From contig CM046350.1 of assembly GCA_025403435.1 (NCBI GenBank), forward strand, positions 15,267,684 to 15,331,683: a DNA stretch of 64,000 bases, written 5' to 3'. Positions 60,093 to 64,000 of the stretch are shown piece by piece. A program made the position numbers and the translations under genes. The notes under the pieces are model-generated. The model ran no database searches. It worked only from the letters and a program-made list of their open reading frames with translations, and was not told the DNA's origin. This DNA comes from Artocarpus heterophyllus (Eukaryota > Streptophyta > Magnoliopsida > Rosales > Moraceae). Every line of letters starts with the position of its first letter. The stretch's first letter is position 1.

Positions 60093-63000
60093 CTTACTAC
60101 ATCAAACAAATCAAAAATTGTCCTTTATGAGTTCTTTAGGAAAATAACAATTGGATAATTGTTACCAAATTGTTCTACTAAATTATACCACATAAAAAAG
60201 CAATTTCTTGTGTTAGTAAAGGTCAAATAGATAATAATCATCATTTCATTGGGCAATATATAGCAAGATAAATTTACCATGCTAGAAAAGAGATTGGAAA
60301 AAGAAATCAAAGTCTTTTCTTGAAGCCAAAGTGGATTTGTAGAAATAGTTGTGGTAGCAGCTTGTAGATGGTTTTGAGCTGTTCATACATACGATAAACC
60401 TGTAACATAGATTCACATCTTGCACTAGGTAGCTAAGTTGTATAGTATTCTTGAAAATATAAACAAATAACAAAAACAAGGACTAAATTAAATTAGAATA
60501 AAAAATAACGTCATATACATATATATATATATATAACAAACACAAAGATAAATTAATTTACCTCAACTCTTTCTGTTACTTCTTTACAACTTAAAATCAA
60601 AAGAACAAGAGAGTTGTTTGTACACTAAACTCAAAATTTCTGACCCATGGATGGTCAGAGTATAAACATTACACAAACAAATGACAGATATAAATATTAG
60701 AAAGGAGTCCTAAATAGAAAATAATAAAATAAATCAAAAAGTTTTTTTTTCCCCCTAAATAGAAGAAAAGGAGCACTAACTAAGAAAATAATAAAATAAG
60801 ATTCTTGAAGAACAAAAATTGAAAGACCTGCCATTAACACTAACCATATAGCTTTTCCATAGATTTGATAAGAAGTAGTGGCTATAATAGGAAAGAATAT
60901 GTATATGTGTGTGTATATATATAATCAAAAAAAAATTTACATAATATTCATAGTTGTCTCCGCCTCTTAAAGCTTAACTACACATTTGGATCTGCTCCTT
61001 AAAAATAAGCTTGAAACACTATAGCAGGGCGTCAATATTTGTACTTAGGTTCTCTATTTGTCCAAAACAGGAAAGGCCATCTTAATAGAGAAGTAAAATA
61101 TCTATGTGTTTTTTAGGGACATTAATTGAAAAGTTCAAAAAACAATTAGGTGGAATACATTTTCTATATTGTTTGGTTGACGAACTAGTTAGCTAGTGGG
61201 ATTACTTACAAAGCTACTCTTTAATTGAGTATGATTAAGAATACATAATTTGTTCACCAAAAATAGAGTACATCATAATATATGGGTGTGAATGTGTGTA
61301 TAAGCTTGGAGAACAAATAAAATTTAAAAGAAAGCTTTTGTATAAAAAACAAGTATATGTTGAGATATTTAACAACGTAAAAAAGTAAAAAAGAAAATAA
61401 ATAATTACGATCTAAAGATGTCAACCATTGAGAACATACTTCTGAGTTTTAACCATTGCAACTATCTCATGATCTTTGTATAAGTGTATTATGTAAAATT
61501 CACTAGATTTGATATTTTCTTTTCACTTTTTTTTTTCTCTTATACGAAACAACATGAAAGAAAATTCTCGTTCTACTATTTTACTTCATCTAGATATTTT
61601 ACTTCTCTTTCCTTTCTCTTTTCGTTAGTTTTAGATGTATACCACTTTAAGGTTTTTGAAATAAACATTTTTTGTCCCTATGTTAGTAAACCATCTCTTT
61701 TCACAGGAGTCTACGACAACTGCTCACTACCTCACCCTACTGCTCTGCTTGGCTTTCCCACCATGAGAAGAGAGGGGCTTTCACCGCTTGGGTAACCACC
61801 CCATCCAACCTCTGTAAATAGAGCAAGCAAAAACTTTAGAAGGGATCTTATGCCATTTTTACTTGTTACCATTTAGGAGTCTCTCTAGAAAATTTGTACT
61901 CAATCTACCTTATGATCTATGAATCCAAGACATTGAAAAACTCAATAGTAGACATAGCATATTTAAGAGGGAAATACTATAAATTCTTACTAGATAATTC
62001 ATTTTCTACATTTAATTCTTTTAATAGTTATATGTCATGTGTTTTCTACTATAATCTGACTAATTGGCGGAGATAAAGATAATAATGGTCATCAACAATC
62101 CCCAATTAACTTTTAGCCATTTTCTATACCGATTAACAATTTCTCAATGACCTAGATTCTCGTGTCTATAACTGCTTTGTTCGCATGCAAGCTTTTATGA
62201 TTCAGATGATTTGACTTGAACAAAATAAATTAGAAATTGAACTATGTTGAGTTGAATTGCAATTTGAAATATAATTTGGACACACATATAAATTGTAGTT
62301 TAAAATTTGTGTGGATAGAGAGTTAAAAACGGTCATTTGAAATTAATTTTTTTCCAACAAATCTTACACAATGGCAATGGTAATGAGAGATTTTTATAGG
62401 CTACATGGGTAAGGATTTGTTCCTCTCTTTTTCTCCAAATACAAAAGAAGAAAATCATCTCAATTAGAGTTAAAATGAAAAAAGTTAAAACATTTTAAAA
62501 CTCAAAATTTTGTAGAGATGAAAGAGCAAGAACGAATAGATAGCAACCAAATTTGTGTTACTGCATTCAAAATCATGTGTTACTGTTCCTCAATTAGATA
62601 TTACCACACAAATGATGACCTATTTACCACTCGTACAATTTACATGTCACATCACTGTCTCTCCTCCAATTTAAACTGTTGAGATCAGTTTAGATGGTTG
62701 ATAAACACTAAGTGGCCGTTAGCTGAGTGGTGAGAACCACAAACTCAATTATAAACAGTGTAAAACTCTCACATACTATAGTAACAGTAAAAAATTACTA
62801 CAATGTAAAGCTTTCATATACTACAGTCAAAGTGGTTCTAACCAACAGCCCCCTCCACTCTTCCAAACACCTTGTAACGTTTCAAAACTTCAAAAGTACA
62901 AGAATGGACTCTAGAAACACCCAATATAGTTATTGATATTATCTTTTTGAAAGCTTAATTATTGTTAGGATTAATTATAAAAACTCCCCTGAACTATAAC

Positions 63001-63094
63001 GATTGTAACACTCTCCCCTTTCGCCTCATGAATTTCAAAATGTAATATACATTCCCCATAAAGTATGAATCGTTAATAAAAATGGTCATTCTGT
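60093..63094. other. AT-rich spacer
   Basis: No gene is supported; frames of 60-103 residues have no motif and sit in low-complexity DNA. It contains (TA)n at about 60517-60535 and a MITE-like copy at 62713-62875. Confidence 0.5.
62713..62875. repeat. MITE-like copy (inverted core)
   Basis: It carries the family core in both orientations (TGTAAAACTCTCACATACTATAG and TGTAAAGCTTTCATATACTACAG), with GAGAACCACAAACTC on one side and GTGGTTCTAACC on the other, and ends in CCAAACACC. Confidence 0.55.
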
Positions 63095-63740
63095 TGAAAT
63101 TTTTGATGGCAAATTGAAAACTAATGTTAAAATTAAGGATATTTTAGTAATCCTACTTATAAAAATAACAAAAATAAAATAAAACTGTAACAAAAATAGA
63201 CTTTATTGATGATTAAAAACAAAAAAAAAATCAAGTAAGAACATAATATTATTTGGATCCTTCTTTTTTTCATATATCAAAATTTTCTTTAGAATTTTAA
63301 TAATTTTTTTCACACGCAAAAAGTATTTTAAAACTTTAAAAGGTATAGATACTAATGAAGAGTTTAAAAATATGAACGAAATTTTATTAATACCGTCAAA
63401 GTTTTTGTCTCTTTGAGAAATTTGTATTATATTTTTTGTTATGTTGAATATATTTATGCTATATTCTTTTTCATTTCACTAGTATATATAACTTTTAAAT
63501 TTCAAAATAATTTATGGGTGTGAATAAAATTAATAAAATGTTGAAGAAAATTTTGGTATATCGAAAAAAAGAAGAATTCAAATGATATAATGGTTTTAAT
63601 TGACTTTTTTTTTATTTTTAATCATCAACAAATACTATTTTTATTAAAGTTTTAATTTTGTGGTTTTTTTTGCAAGTAGAATTACTAAAATACCCTAAAA
63701 TTTAAAATCATTTGTAAATTTTCTATTAAAAACTAGCCGT
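63095..63740. repeat. Long inverted repeat near the right edge
   Basis: The left arm (about 63095-63320) and right arm (about 63512-63740) are imperfect reverse complements. Strong blocks are GATATTTTAGTAATCCTACTT against its partner at 63676-63696, and TTGATGATTAAAAACAAAAA against 63610-63627. The spacer is about 190 bp. It encodes nothing. It could be a long-TIR MITE or a hairpin-RNA source. Confidence 0.75.
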
Positions 63741-63744
63741 TATA

Positions 63745-64000
63745 GATAGCTCTTCATGCCGAAGAAATGGTTCGGCAGGCCGAAGTTTGAAGACTTTAGA
63801 ATTGGACTTCAAACAGCCATTTGATTGGCAAGCCGTTGTGGCAGTTCGGTAGACTGAACTTTAGCCACCGGTAGGTCGAATATAAGGTTCGGCAGACCGA
63901 CAAAACTTTTTAAAATGTAGGCTTAAGATCTCCTAGTTCGGTAGGTCGATGTAGGGCATTGGCAGGCTGACCAGACGATTCATACTTCATAGGAACAGAC
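63745..64000 (+). other. LTR-like fragment running off the window
   Basis: Repeated TTCGGCAGGCCGA, TCGGTAGGTCG and GGCAGGCTGACC motifs match in kind those in solo LTR E (44190-44310, opposite strand). This is probably part of a related LTR in plus orientation, cut by the window edge. Its left end could not be located. Confidence 0.35.

Noticed and set aside
1..64000. CRISPR arrays, bacterial-type operons, rRNA and tRNA genes
   Set aside because: None seen; tandem repeats here lack regular unique spacers, and I found no complete cloverleaf sequence.

Overview
The window is nuclear DNA of a flowering plant, most likely a woody eudicot. The evidence is AT-rich intergenic sequence, spliced and unspliced plant gene families (an L-type lectin receptor kinase and a DUF506 gene with canonical GT-AG introns), and nested Ty3/gypsy LTR elements, hAT and CACTA relatives and small fold-back elements. 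I cannot name the species. Only two ordinary host genes are convincing: the intronless lectin receptor-like kinase at 21895-23985 (+) and the three-exon DUF506 gene at 53939-55957 (+). The rest is mobile DNA, its remains and AT-rich spacer.

Layout. 1-2394 is AT-rich spacer. 2400-14299 is a minus-strand solo LTR (D, TSD TTTCA) split by a complete, very young Ty3/gypsy chromovirus-like element (A, 2545-11380, TSD TGTTT). The two LTRs of A look identical, but its single gag-pol frame has one in-frame stop inside the integrase. 15357-19398 is a 4-kb solo LTR (C, TSD TGTAT) with a GC-rich module and two degenerate minisatellites. 19.4-30.1 kb holds a fold-back element, the receptor kinase and a long AT-rich spacer. 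30161-39311 is a second complete LTR element (B, TSD AAAAC). 39.3-47.0 kb holds a perfect 136-bp tandem duplication, a 602-bp hAT element with an 8-bp TSD, and an old inverted relative of the cargo of B, itself split by a 2.2-kb solo LTR (E). 47-64 kb is AT-rich spacer with MITE-like copies, two long inverted repeats, CACTA-type ends and the DUF506 gene; an LTR-like sequence runs off the right edge.

The most interesting object is element B. It has LTRs, a primer-binding site, a polypurine tract and a TSD, but no gag or pol. It carries two intact intronless reading frames instead. One is a 173-residue basic protein with a compact four-cysteine cluster, whose layout recalls the cysteine-rich nucleic-acid-binding proteins of flexible filamentous plant RNA viruses. 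The other is a 216-residue LOG-family protein, the family that releases active cytokinin from its nucleotide. A decayed copy of the same pair, same order, lies at 42.1-46.9 kb in opposite orientation without recognisable LTRs of the B family, so the two genes travel or were captured as a unit. The LTR of B is a chimera: its 5' half matches solo LTR C and its 3' half matches the LTR of element A. B also shares A's primer-binding site and terminal sequences, which suggests that A-like elements could supply its proteins in trans.
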